Source: Bacteroidota bacterium
GTDB lineage: Bacteria > Bacteroidota > Rhodothermia > Rhodothermales > Rubricoccaceae
Reading direction: 5' to 3'
Assembly: GCA_039821555.1 (NCBI GenBank)
Contig: JBCBNX010000008.1
Span: forward strand, 62,001-126,000
DNA length: 64,000 bases
Part shown: positions 18,901 through 26,521 of the stretch, one piece after another
How the letters are laid out: each line of letters begins with the position of its first letter
Position numbering within the stretch: position 1 is the first letter of the stretch
Notes under the pieces: generated by a model
The model's database searches: none
What the model was told of the DNA's origin: nothing
What the model saw: the letters and a program-made list of their open reading frames with translations, nothing else
Translations under genes and position numbers: made by a program

Positions 18901-19022
18901 GCGTGGCCCATCGCGGCCCATCGTGCGCCGCCGTCACACTCGGCGTTCCGTTCGAGACGCTCGCCACGCCAACCGAACGCGCCACGCTGATGCGGGCCGT
19001 GCTGCGGTTTTTCGAGGAGTGA
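15972..19022 (+). CDS. N-acetylmuramoyl-L-alanine amidase-like lipoprotein with golvesin-like and fibronectin III domains
   Basis: This 1016-residue lipoprotein (lipobox LLAGC, Cys15) has scattered elements of an Amidase_3 zinc amidase: WPSHGW (His171), a Glu-containing helix at about 192-215 (VEDLLPYAF), LGFHTDA (His474) and ALLELLSHHNF with a candidate catalytic Glu559. Inserted at about 295-376 is a golvesin/xanthan-lyase C-terminal-like domain (VYVSYQHAPD.. to ADAVRFGGG). A fibronectin III-like domain follows at about 607-703, then a C-terminal domain I do not recognise. Such proteins are often labelled xanthan lyase in databases. Position next to nagZ and the amidase motifs favour a cell-wall role. 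The ATG at 15972 is chosen over a TTG four codons upstream. Confidence 0.75.
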   Translation: MRTCLVLVVLLLAGCAGPQPRTDESPRTEPPEVTPPSATTVLENLIVDTDAFSFPRGTALDTLVVTDDGIDVRFNATLAHRPFRPDDVDALHSLVRDALAPFFPDAPIRLWVGRYDVAELVPNAYRDVADLDSTRLAKSMDRPAPLVTNASRPWVPEAGLEGRHIALWPSHGWYYEPSLDRWEWQRARLFQTVEDLLPYAFIERYIAPMLERAGATVLMPRERDPQPRMAIVDGDSPDAPFEFVGEWYAETPGFAHQPPYEPGDNPFTLGSHRVSRTATADLRIARWRVPAVADDFAVYVSYQHAPDRATSAAYTVRHAGGKTRFAVNQQIGGGTWLYLGTFRFSGDDREGVTLSANASAGGATVSADAVRFGGGMGDVSRGGAPSGRPRFVEAARYYQQFAGAPEYVYNVTGEPDADYRDDYQSRGEWVNWLRAPVDGNQAPAVGDMADGYGPVGHRNAPGLGIPVDLALGFHTDAGQTQTDSTIGTLMIVNTNGLDSTWTFPDGVRRIANRDLGDLMQTQLVDDLRARYDGGWTRRGLWDRRYSEATRPNVPSALLELLSHHNFADVRFAQDPRFRRDASRAIYKSILRFLAVQHGFDPVVQPLAPSHFAASLGDSSGVTLRWRAVSDPLEPTAEPEAYIVYTRAGDPDTSGWDNGQLVRDTKLTLTGLEPGVLHSYRVAAVNAGGESAPSEAVAVLHVADSLATGPPVLVVNGFTRIAPPISFVADTLAGFMRSQDAGVADGVDVHTIGAQHNFDRTRPWTDDDDPGHGASYDDLATTVLPGNTFDFVAVHGAALREAGRSFASSSADAFAAGLVDTDGFATLDLILGEQKTTPWPVAFRPPEQPRTLQYEALPLALRTALTGFCEAGGDLFVSGAYVGSDTAPGQPADAPGPAFLRETLGVRWRTDHAATTGGLVAPNGRLLPKRTRLDFVADHDPADLRPPIYAVEAPDALEPADSLGTTVLRYNESTMSAGVAHRGPSCAAVTLGVPFETLATPTERATLMRAVLRFFEE

Positions 19023-19042
19023 GGCGGGTTGCTTGCTCGGCT

Positions 19043-19162
19043 CCCCCCGTTTTGGCTGACAGTCGCTACGCTCCTGCGTCATCCAAAACTGTCCCCCTCA
19101 AGCCTGAGGGGGACAGTTCGAGGAGCGGAGTTCGCTAGAACGCAGGCGACGAGAACAGGGGG
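19043..19162. repeat. Imperfect inverted-repeat intergenic element with strong hairpin
   Basis: The outer arms (CCCCCCG.. on the left, ..CAGGGGG on the right) and the central palindrome form an imperfect inverted repeat of about 120 bases. Both halves carry related CGCTCCT / AGGAGCG and GCAGGCGAC-type words. It lies between two convergent genes. The layout is like a REP/MITE-type dispersed element and also provides a terminator. Confidence 0.55.
19087..19118. terminator. Hairpin terminator between convergent genes
   Basis: A perfect 14-bp stem (19087-19100 with 19105-19118) with a 4-base loop AGCC sits between the amidase stop and the acetyltransferase stop. The ends are A-rich on the left and T-poor on the right. 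Confidence 0.6.
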
Positions 19163-19195
19163 CGCCGTCCTGCTGAGACCCCCGAGAGCAGCCGT

Positions 19196-20128
19196 TCACA
19201 CTACCACCCGCTTCTCGTAGCGGTAGAACACGCGGCTGATGTGCGCGCCGACGTGGTGCGCATAGAAGCCGACGGGCGCAACCCACGGGATGGTCGAGAC
19301 GGCGTGTCCCTGCGCGGCCATATCGGCGAGGCAGCGCTTCAGGAGAACGGCTCCGACACCGCGACCACGCGCTGCGGCGGCCGTGCCCATCGGGCCGAAC
19401 CAGCCGGTGCCGGTGGCGCTCGCACCGATGTTGTTGGCGTCGTACGCCGAGAACCCGAGCACGCCGCCGCCCTCCCACGCGAGGTGGAGGCTCACCGGGT
19501 CGTTGCGGAAGGTGCGGCCGATCTCGGCCTTCCAGGCAGGCCAGTGGGCATCGAGGAAGGCCATCACGGCGGGCTCGTCATCCAGACAGGCGCGGGCGAC
19601 GGTGATGTGGTCTGCGAGCAGCCTGGCTTCGTAGGCAGACGTATCGAGGTCTTGCGTGAGGTCCACGTCCATGTGGATCGCGTTGGCGAGCTTCTCGTAG
19701 CCGCGCTTCTCGAAGAGCAGCAGCGCCCGGGTGTAGCGCGGGTCGAGGCCGGGATGGAGATAGTTCGGCGGCGACTCGCCGAGCCGGATCGCCGTCGCGC
19801 CGCGCGCGACCATCGCCGCTTCGAGCGCGTCCACGAGTGCGGCACCGATGCCCTGCCGCTGGTACGCCTCGTCCACGGCGAGCAGCTTCACGACGCCGCG
19901 CGTCACGGTGCCTCCTGCCCCATCTGGAGCCTCGCGCATCACGCCTACGGCAAAGCCGACGAGGTCGCCATCGACTTCAGCGGCCAGCGCGAGAGCAGGC
20001 GTGACGCCGTCGTCGTCCCACACCTTCTCGACGAAGACGGCGCGGGGAAGCTGGTCATAGCGCGCAACCGTGTTCCAGAGCGTATGCGCGGCGTCGGTGT
20101 TGTCTGACGTGAGGGGGCGGAGGGTCAT
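19196..20128 (-). CDS. Double-GNAT N-acetyltransferase
   Basis: This 310-residue protein contains two GNAT acetyltransferase domains. The N-terminal one has the acetyl-CoA loop QRQGIGAALVDAL near residues 105-117. The C-terminal one has GPMGTAAAARGRGVGAVLLKRCL. The latter motif resembles acetyltransferases that accompany NagZ/amidase genes in cell-wall turnover clusters, such as the ybb region of Bacillus; this is recollection and not verified. The frame stays open upstream only because a 13-bp minisatellite lacks stops; the ATG at 20128 begins the natural MTLRPLTSDN. The acetylated substrate is unknown. Confidence 0.85.
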   Translation of the reverse strand: MTLRPLTSDNTDAAHTLWNTVARYDQLPRAVFVEKVWDDDGVTPALALAAEVDGDLVGFAVGVMREAPDGAGGTVTRGVVKLLAVDEAYQRQGIGAALVDALEAAMVARGATAIRLGESPPNYLHPGLDPRYTRALLLFEKRGYEKLANAIHMDVDLTQDLDTSAYEARLLADHITVARACLDDEPAVMAFLDAHWPAWKAEIGRTFRNDPVSLHLAWEGGGVLGFSAYDANNIGASATGTGWFGPMGTAAAARGRGVGAVLLKRCLADMAAQGHAVSTIPWVAPVGFYAHHVGAHISRVFYRYEKRVVV

Positions 20129-20152
20129 GGGGATTGAGCCGTCTCTTTCATG

Positions 20153-20349
20153 GTCATCCTGAGCGCAGCCCGCAGGGCGAAGTCGCAGGGCGAAGTCGCA
20201 GGGCGAAGTCGCAGGGCGAAGTCGCAGGGCGAAGTCGCAGGGCAAAGTCGCAGGGCAAAGTCGCAGGGCAAAGTCGCAGGGCAAAGTCGCAGGGCAAAGT
20301 CGCAGGGCAAAGTCGCAGGGCAAAGTCGCAGGGCAAAGTCGCAGGATCT
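20153..20349. repeat. REP-like element expanded by an internal minisatellite
   Basis: The outer sequence GTCATCCTGAGCGCAG.. at the left and ..GTCGCAGGATCT at the right is the familiar intergenic GTCATCCTGAGCGnAGnGAAGTCGnAGGATCT-type repeat of many bacterial genomes. Its GCAGGGCGAAGTC core is amplified in place. A second copy in inverted orientation lies at 20394-20438. Confidence 0.6.
20171..20345. repeat. 13-bp minisatellite, 13 full units plus a partial
   Basis: The unit CGCAGGGCGAAGT is repeated five times (20171-20235), followed by eight copies of the variant CGCAGGGCAAAGT (20236-20339) and a partial unit. The units abut without spacers. Since 13 is not a multiple of 3, every frame reads a 13-residue peptide repeat without stops, which explains spurious long frames on both strands. 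Confidence 0.95.
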
Positions 20350-20393
20350 ACGTACCAGCGTTTGTGCTTCGTACCGTGCTTTGAGGTATACAG

Positions 20394-20438
20394 AGATCCT
20401 TCGACTTCATCCGCTACGCGGATTGCGCTCAGGCTGAC
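20394..20438. repeat. REP-like element, inverted copy
   Basis: AGATCCTTCGACTTC.. to ..GCGCTCAGGCTGAC is the reverse complement of the repeat type at 20153-20349 without the amplification. It contains a small hairpin TCCGCTACGCGGA. Together the two copies form a REP pair between the acetyltransferase and the AmpG-like gene. Confidence 0.6.
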
Positions 20439-20459
20439 ACAAATCGAGGATCGGAGCCC

Positions 20460-22502
20460 TCACACCGCAGCCTCTTTCTCCTTTTTCCCGAACGACTCCG
20501 GCACGCGGATGAGCGCGGTCACGAGAAAGCTAGGGATCGTGGCGATAAGCACCCAGACGAAGAACTCCTCGTAGCCGATCAACTCCTGGAGCCAGCCGCT
20601 GAACATGCCGGGGATCATCATCCCAAGCGCCATGAGGCCCGTCCCGATAGCGTAGTGCGCCGTCTTGTGCGTGCCCTCGGCGACGTAGATCAGATACAGC
20701 AGGAAGGCCGTGAAGCCGAAGCCGTAGCCGAACTGCTCGATGGCGACGGCGATGTTGATGACGAGGAAGCTGTCGGGGCGGACGACGGCGAGGAAGAGGT
20801 AGACCGCGTTCGGGACGTTGATCGCGATCACCATCGGCCAGAGCCAGCGCTTGAGGCCGTCGCGCGCAGCGAGGATGCCGCCCAGGATGCCGCCGAGTGT
20901 GAGGAAGAGCAGGCCGATCGTGCCGTAGACGAAGCCGACCTCGCCGGTCGTGAGTGCGAGACCGCCTGCCTCGGTGCTGTCGAGCAGGAAGGGGCTTGCG
21001 AGCTTGACGAGCTGCGCCTCGGCGAAGCGGTAGAACAGCACGAACGCGACCGCGAGGCTGATCTCGGGCTTGAGGAAGAACGAGACGATGGCCTCCGCGA
21101 AGGGCGTGCTCGCGAACGGCAGCTTGGCAAAGAGCGGCCCCCACGGCCCCCGGCTGCGCGGGCGGAACAGCCCGTAGACCATCATCGGGACAAGCAGCAC
21201 GAATAGCAGCGGAATGAACGCGGCGAGGAAGCCGAGGTACTGCACGAGTCCCGCTCCATCCGCGCCTTCGCTGGCGGGCTTGTCGGACGCCGGGCGTGGG
21301 AGCACGGCCTGGTGCCACCCCCAGAGTGCCAGGAAGAGCCCCGCCATTACGAAGAACGTGATCGACCACGCGAGCGGGAGATTGCCCGAGAGCGCCTCGA
21401 TGGTGCCCGTCGTTGGCGCGTCGAGCTTGGGGTCGAGCTGGACGACGACCTGTGCGGGTGTCTCCCAGTTGGCGGCTGTGAACTCCAGCCGTGTGCCTTC
21501 TACGAGCTTGATACTCGCATCGCCTGTCTGACGGAGGTTGACGACGGCCGTCTCGCCCTCCGGGAGCGGCCCGGAGAGCATGAAGCCAAGCACCGCAACG
21601 TTGCCCGCGCGGGCGTCGGCCTCGACCTCGTCAGGGCCGAAGTAGGTGGTGATGAGACTCTCCAACGGCAGCACGACCGTGCGCTGCCACCACGTCGGCT
21701 CCACGACCTCGCCCGCGTCGTTCATCGCGGGTGCCGAGTCGTCGGTGTAGAAGCCCGCGGCCACGTTCGATGCCTTCGCCGCGGCGACGACGGCGCTCGC
21801 GGAGTCGGGCGCGATGGGCGCGATTTCGAGCGTGAGGGCGTCCGTCGTCGGGACAAGCTGGATCGCGTCCGGATCTGCCGTCGGTGGCGTGTAGGGCACG
21901 ACCACGGCCGTGTCGTTCGTCGCTTCGACGTTGACCTCCACGGGCGGCAGGCCGGTCGCGCCTTCGAGGAAGCCAGCGAGGATGATGAGGAGCCCCTGCC
22001 CCGTGATCATCGCCGCGCGGTAGAAGGTGCTGCGGATGCCGATGTACCACGCCTGGTCGCCTTCATCGAGGGCCAGGAGGTAGAACCCGTCCGCCGCGAT
22101 GTCGTGCGTGGCCGAGGAAAAGGCGAGCAGCCAGAGGAACGCCAGCGTGTACTGGAAGAACGCATCCATCGGCAGCGTGAGCGCGACGCCTGCGAGCCCG
22201 GCCCCGATGAAGAGCTGCATCAGGACCGTCCAGAAGCGCTTTGTCTTGAGCACGTCCACGAGCGGGCTCCAGAACGGCTTGATGACCCACGGCAAGTATA
22301 GCCAACTCGTATAGAGCGCGATCTCGGTGTTCGAGATCCCCAGCCGCTTGTACATGATGACCGAGACAACCATCACGACGATGTAGGGGAGGCCCTCGGC
22401 GTAGTAGAGGCTCGGCACCCACCACCACGGGCTGCGCCCGTTGCCTGTCTGGTCAGGGTCAGCGTCTGTCGGCGTGGTCGGTGGAACGGACTCGGTCTGC
22501 AT
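20460..22502 (-). CDS. AmpG-like MFS permease with inserted extracytoplasmic beta domain
   Basis: This 680-residue major facilitator protein has AmpG-like signatures in its first half: WWVPSLYYAEGLPY near residue 26, PWVIKPFWSPLVD near 71 and SSATHDIAADGFYLLAL near 129. AmpG imports GlcNAc-anhydroMurNAc muropeptides across the inner membrane. Helices of the N-half are followed at about 182-376 by a roughly 195-residue non-membrane insertion containing LEFTAANWETPAQVVVQLD, an Ig/cadherin-like extracellular motif; then helices resume. Several starts are possible. I prefer the ATG at 22502 because a TACCTTGC promoter-like element sits at 22553-22560, between it and the alternative at 22586. A transport role in peptidoglycan recycling is inferred from family and neighbourhood. 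Confidence 0.8.
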   Translation of the reverse strand: MQTESVPPTTPTDADPDQTGNGRSPWWWVPSLYYAEGLPYIVVMVVSVIMYKRLGISNTEIALYTSWLYLPWVIKPFWSPLVDVLKTKRFWTVLMQLFIGAGLAGVALTLPMDAFFQYTLAFLWLLAFSSATHDIAADGFYLLALDEGDQAWYIGIRSTFYRAAMITGQGLLIILAGFLEGATGLPPVEVNVEATNDTAVVVPYTPPTADPDAIQLVPTTDALTLEIAPIAPDSASAVVAAAKASNVAAGFYTDDSAPAMNDAGEVVEPTWWQRTVVLPLESLITTYFGPDEVEADARAGNVAVLGFMLSGPLPEGETAVVNLRQTGDASIKLVEGTRLEFTAANWETPAQVVVQLDPKLDAPTTGTIEALSGNLPLAWSITFFVMAGLFLALWGWHQAVLPRPASDKPASEGADGAGLVQYLGFLAAFIPLLFVLLVPMMVYGLFRPRSRGPWGPLFAKLPFASTPFAEAIVSFFLKPEISLAVAFVLFYRFAEAQLVKLASPFLLDSTEAGGLALTTGEVGFVYGTIGLLFLTLGGILGGILAARDGLKRWLWPMVIAINVPNAVYLFLAVVRPDSFLVINIAVAIEQFGYGFGFTAFLLYLIYVAEGTHKTAHYAIGTGLMALGMMIPGMFSGWLQELIGYEEFFVWVLIATIPSFLVTALIRVPESFGKKEKEAAV

Positions 22503-22552
22503 CGGCAGCGCTGGGGAAAGGTCCAAGGGAAGCGACACGCTGGCGCGTCCGG

Positions 22553-22560
22553 GCAAGGTA
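22553..22560 (-). promoter_or_regulatory. Possible -7 element for the AmpG-like gene
   Basis: Minus-strand TACCTTGC, one base off TAnnTTTG, 51 bases upstream of the chosen start at 22502. It helps to decide that start. Confidence 0.3.
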
Positions 22561-22659
22561 CTAGAAACGCGGCGATCGACTGACATCGTGCTGACTTGAG
22601 GGACCTCACGCCGTCGGCCTCCGTCGAACGGATGCGTCTCGCCCTTTTGCCTCCTTCGC

Positions 22660-24105
22660 ATGCCTTTCGTCGACCTTCCTGTGCCTGGCTGGGTGTGGAC
22701 TGGCGCCACCGCGGTCCTCTACGCCGGGGCCGTAGTGAGCGCGCTGCACGCCGTCATGTCGGCCCGGACGCCGCAGGGGGCCTTCGGCTGGATGATCGGG
22801 CTGTTGACGTTGCCGCTCGTCACGCTACCGCTCTACTGGACATTCGGCCATTCCAAGTTTGGCGCCTACGTCCACGCCCTCCAGGACCTCGAACGCGACA
22901 TCCAAGAGCAACTCGGCGAGATCCGGAGCGCCGTCCGGGAGCAACACGCGGTGCCACCGGACGATCCGCGCGGCGAAGAGCTAGCCTTCCGCGACCTCGC
23001 CACGCTGCCCTTTACCCGAGGCAACGGGGCGCGCCTGCTCATCGACGGCGAGGCCACCTTCGACGCGATTTTGAGCGCCATCGACCGCGCCGAGGACTAT
23101 GTGCTGGCACAGTACTACACCGTCGCCGACGACACCATCGGCGGACGCTTCCAGCAGGCGCTGATCCGCGCGGCTGAGCGCGGGGTGCAGGTTTACTTCG
23201 TGTACGATGACGTCGGGAGCTACGCGCTGCCTCGCAGCTACGGGCGGACGCTTGCAAACGCGGGCGTCCACGTGACGCCGTTCAGCGGGCGGCGGGCCTG
23301 GCTCGGGCGGCTCCGGCTCAACTTCCGCAACCACCGCAAGATCGTCGTCGTGGACGGGCGCGAGGCGTTCGCGGGTGGCCTCAACGTGGCGGACGAGTAC
23401 CTCGGGCACACCGAGAAGTATCCCCAGTGGCGGGACACGCACCTCGCCCTCACCGGCCCGACAGTTCAGGGCGTGCAGCTCTCGTTCGTGCGCGACTGGT
23501 ACTGGTCTACGGGCGACGTGCTCGACCTGCCATGGGAGCCATCGCCATGCGCCGAGGACCGCCACGCGCTCGTGCTCGCCACCGGCCCGGCGGACCCCGT
23601 CGAGACGTGCGGCCTGTTCTACGCCCACGCGATCCAGTCGGCGGAGGAGCGCGTCTGGATTGCCACGCCCTACTTCGTCCCGGACGGCGGCGTTCTGGCG
23701 TCGCTGCAGCTTGCGGCGCTCCGCGGCGTGGACGTGCGCGTGCTCGTCCCGCGCCGGGCCGACCACACGGTGTTCGACTTCGTGCACTATGCCTACCTCA
23801 AACCGCTGGACGAGGCCGGGGCGAAGCTGTTCTTCTACGAGCCGTGCTTCGCCCACCAGAAGGTCTGCGTCGTGGACAGCGACTTCGCGGCCGTGGGAAC
23901 GGCCAACTTCGACAACCGCTCGTTCCGGCTCAACTTCGAGTTGACGCTGCTCTTCGCCGACGCCGACTTCGCGACCGAGGTCGCGGCCATGCTCGACGAC
24001 GACTTCGCCCAGAGCACCCGCGCGACGGTCGAGGACCTGGACGCTCGGCCATTCTACTTCCACCTCGGCATCCGCGCCTCGCGGCTGCTGGAGCCGATCC
24101 TGTGA
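22660..24105 (+). CDS. cls: Cardiolipin synthase (phospholipase D family)
   Basis: This 481-residue inner-membrane enzyme condenses two phosphatidylglycerols (or PG with another phospholipid) to cardiolipin. Two N-terminal membrane segments (about 7-28 and 40-60) precede two PLD catalytic motifs: HRKIVVVD from His225 and HQKVCVVD from His399, each followed by the conserved Gly-rich turn (GGLNVADEY; GTANFDNRS). Length and architecture match bacterial ClsA. It is divergent from the AmpG-like gene and converges with polyphosphate kinase, with 9 bases between stops. Confidence 0.92.
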   Translation: MPFVDLPVPGWVWTGATAVLYAGAVVSALHAVMSARTPQGAFGWMIGLLTLPLVTLPLYWTFGHSKFGAYVHALQDLERDIQEQLGEIRSAVREQHAVPPDDPRGEELAFRDLATLPFTRGNGARLLIDGEATFDAILSAIDRAEDYVLAQYYTVADDTIGGRFQQALIRAAERGVQVYFVYDDVGSYALPRSYGRTLANAGVHVTPFSGRRAWLGRLRLNFRNHRKIVVVDGREAFAGGLNVADEYLGHTEKYPQWRDTHLALTGPTVQGVQLSFVRDWYWSTGDVLDLPWEPSPCAEDRHALVLATGPADPVETCGLFYAHAIQSAEERVWIATPYFVPDGGVLASLQLAALRGVDVRVLVPRRADHTVFDFVHYAYLKPLDEAGAKLFFYEPCFAHQKVCVVDSDFAAVGTANFDNRSFRLNFELTLLFADADFATEVAAMLDDDFAQSTRATVEDLDARPFYFHLGIRASRLLEPIL

Positions 24106-24114
24106 GGATCCGCC

Positions 24115-26265
24115 TTAGCTCCCCGTAGCCGTAGCCAGAAGGCCCTGCAGCCAGCGGTAGGTTTCCACCTGGGCGTCGAAGGGTAAGGCGCCGTCGCTGT
24201 CGACGTAGCGGTTGCGCTGCGCCGCGTCGAGGTAGCGCGCCTTCGCGGTGTCCTGCCGCTGAAAGTCGAGGAGCGTGCGCAGTTCGCCCTGGCAGTGTGG
24301 GTCGAGGATCGGGAAGGCGACTTCGACGCGGCGGCTTAGGTTGCGGTGCATCCAGTCGGCGGAGGCGAGGTAGAGTTGGCGGTCGCCGCCGTGGTGGAAG
24401 TCGTAGACGCGGGCGTGCTCCAGGTAGCGCCCGACGATGCTCCGCGCCTGGATGTGCTCGCTCACGCCCGGCACGCCCGCGCAAGCCACCGTGAGCCCAC
24501 GGCAGATGAGTTCGACCTCGACGCCCGCCTGGCTCGCGTCGTAGAGCCGTTCGACCATCGCGGCATCTTCGAGGGCGTTCATCTTCAATACCATGTGCCC
24601 GCGCCGCCCGGCCCGGGCCTCCGCAACCTCGTGGTCGACGAGGGCCTCGAACCCCGGCCGCAGCAAGGTCGGGGCGACGAGAAGCGTGGCGTAGGTCGGC
24701 GCTTCATAGCCGTCTTCCTGCATCAGGAAGCCAAAGACCTTGCGCACGTCGTCCGTGAGGCGTGCGTCGGCGGTGAGCAGGCCGTGGTCGGCATAGACGC
24801 GTGCCGTTTTCTCGTTGAGGTTGCCGGTGCCGAGGTAGGCGTAGTGCCGCGTGCGGCCATGCTCCTGGCGCGCGGCCAACATCAGCTTGGCGTGCACCTT
24901 GAGACCTGGATACGAATAGCGGACCGTCGCGCCAGCCGCTTCGAGCGCAGTGGCCCACTTGAGGTTCGGCGCCTCGTCGAAGCGCGCCATGATCTCGATG
25001 CAGGCGTGGACGCGCTTGCCTCGCTCGGCAGCCCGCAGGAGCGCCTGCACCATGGCCGAGTCGTCAGCGGCGCGGTAGAGCGTGATCCAGAGGTCGGTGA
25101 CGGCGGGGTCGGCCGCGGCCTCTTCCACGAACCGGACGACCGGCTGGAACGACTGATACGGCGGGTGTATGAGGTGATCGCGCTCGCGGACCGCCTCCAG
25201 GATCGACGCCGCGTTGGTGAGTACGGGGTGCGCGAGCGGCGGCTGAGGCGCAAAGCGCAGGTCGTCGCGTCCGAACCGGGGAAAGTCGGCGAGGTCGGAG
25301 AGGTTGTGGGTCCGCCCTCCCGGCACGAGGTCCTCGTCTTCGAGATGGAACCGCTCTTTCAGGAAGGCGAGGAGCGCAAACGGGGCCTGCGCATCGTAGA
25401 GGAAGCGCGAGGGGATGCCGAAGTCCCGCTTGGCAAGCGCGGCTTCAACCTGACTCCGGAAGACCGCCTCGTCCTCGTCGAAGGCGTCGTGGCTGTCCTG
25501 ATAGACCAACTCGGCGTCCCGCGAGAGCTTGATCGCGTAAGCTGCTCCGACTTCGTGGTCTGGAAACAGGTCGGGCAGCGCGGCTCGAACCACATCGTCC
25601 AGGAACAGCACGGGATGCGGTAGTCGGGCAAGCTCGTGGTCCGCCACGGGGTCAGCCGGAAGCTCCACGAACCGGTCGAGTTGCGGGCTCGGCACGTTGA
25701 CGAGGCCATACTCCGGCCCAGCCCCGACGCCAGTCGCCCACAACTCAACGACGAGGTAGAGTCGGTTGTTGACCAAGAACGGCGGGTTGCCGTTCTTCGA
25801 AGCGCTGGACGTGCCAGGTGTCAACACGACGGGGTCGAGCAGCGCCCGCACGTGCTCGTCGGAATAGCGCTCTAGGAACAAACGTTGCTTCTCCGAGAGG
25901 TGTCGTTCTCCCAATAGCGCGATCCCCTCGGCTTCGAGGGCGGGGAGCAGCGTCCCGCGCAGGATGCGTCCGAAGCGGTCCTGCTGCTCGGTGACGCGCG
26001 CGTAGATGGCGCGGAGCAGCCGTGCCGGGTCGGCCTTGGTGTGCCCCCGCCCTGTCGTGTCGCCGAGCCGCAATCGAGTGCGGAGTGAGGCCACGCGCAC
26101 CCGGAAAAACTCGTCGAGGTTGGACGACCAGACCGATAGGAAGAAGAGCCGGTCGAAGAGCGGGGTGCGCTCGTCCTCAGCTTCCTGCAACACCCGGGCG
26201 TTGAACTGAAGCCACGACAGTTCGCGGTCGAAAGCAGGCGCAGCCGTGGAAGCGGTGGTCGTCAT
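24115..26265 (-). CDS. ppk1: Polyphosphate kinase 1
   Basis: This 716-residue enzyme makes long-chain polyphosphate from ATP through a phosphohistidine. The N-domain motif DRELSWLQFNARVLQEA is intact, followed by the head region, and the C-domains carry the autophosphorylated histidine in VHAKLML (His458) and the block YLGTGNLNEKTARVYADHGL. ASADWMHRNLSRRVEVAFPI near the end is the second conserved C-domain motif. The ATG at 26265 is preferred over a GTG six codons upstream. No ppx gene is adjacent. Confidence 0.96.
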   Translation of the reverse strand: MTTTASTAAPAFDRELSWLQFNARVLQEAEDERTPLFDRLFFLSVWSSNLDEFFRVRVASLRTRLRLGDTTGRGHTKADPARLLRAIYARVTEQQDRFGRILRGTLLPALEAEGIALLGERHLSEKQRLFLERYSDEHVRALLDPVVLTPGTSSASKNGNPPFLVNNRLYLVVELWATGVGAGPEYGLVNVPSPQLDRFVELPADPVADHELARLPHPVLFLDDVVRAALPDLFPDHEVGAAYAIKLSRDAELVYQDSHDAFDEDEAVFRSQVEAALAKRDFGIPSRFLYDAQAPFALLAFLKERFHLEDEDLVPGGRTHNLSDLADFPRFGRDDLRFAPQPPLAHPVLTNAASILEAVRERDHLIHPPYQSFQPVVRFVEEAAADPAVTDLWITLYRAADDSAMVQALLRAAERGKRVHACIEIMARFDEAPNLKWATALEAAGATVRYSYPGLKVHAKLMLAARQEHGRTRHYAYLGTGNLNEKTARVYADHGLLTADARLTDDVRKVFGFLMQEDGYEAPTYATLLVAPTLLRPGFEALVDHEVAEARAGRRGHMVLKMNALEDAAMVERLYDASQAGVEVELICRGLTVACAGVPGVSEHIQARSIVGRYLEHARVYDFHHGGDRQLYLASADWMHRNLSRRVEVAFPILDPHCQGELRTLLDFQRQDTAKARYLDAAQRNRYVDSDGALPFDAQVETYRWLQGLLATATGS

Positions 26266-26375
26266 GGCGCGAGGAACAGACACGAGGGGGAACCGAGAGC
26301 GATTTGCAGCAATGCCGCGCGGCGCCTTGCGGTTTGCGTCACGCTGTTATGCTTCCGTAAACGCCCTGCTTGGTG

Positions 26376-26448
26376 TACCCCCGCCAGGACTCGAACCTGG
26401 ATCTACGGCTTAGGAGGCCGTAGCTCTATCCTGTTGAGCTACAGGGGC
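26376..26448 (-). tRNA. tRNA-Arg (anticodon CCT)
   Basis: A full cloverleaf is seen on the minus strand: acceptor GCCCCTG paired with CGGGGGT (G1-U72 wobble), D arm GCTC..GAGC, anticodon arm ACGGC-CTCCTAA-GCCGT giving anticodon CCT, and T arm CCAGG-TTCGAGT-CCTGG. CCA is not encoded. A TATCTTCC element at 26483-26490 could be its -7 promoter. Confidence 0.93.
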
Positions 26449-26521
26449 CCTTCGTCACGGGCGCGGTCGCGCACGAGCGGCGGGAAGATACGGCGCCCCC
26501 GCTCTGCCCGACCGTTCCCAC

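Noticed and set aside
20171..20345. CRISPR array
   Set aside because: The 13-bp units abut without spacers and no cas gene is present.
20134..20574. Long frames with 13-residue peptide repeats on both strands
   Set aside because: They result from the stop-free 13-bp minisatellite, not from a selected protein; no start or neighbouring domain supports them.
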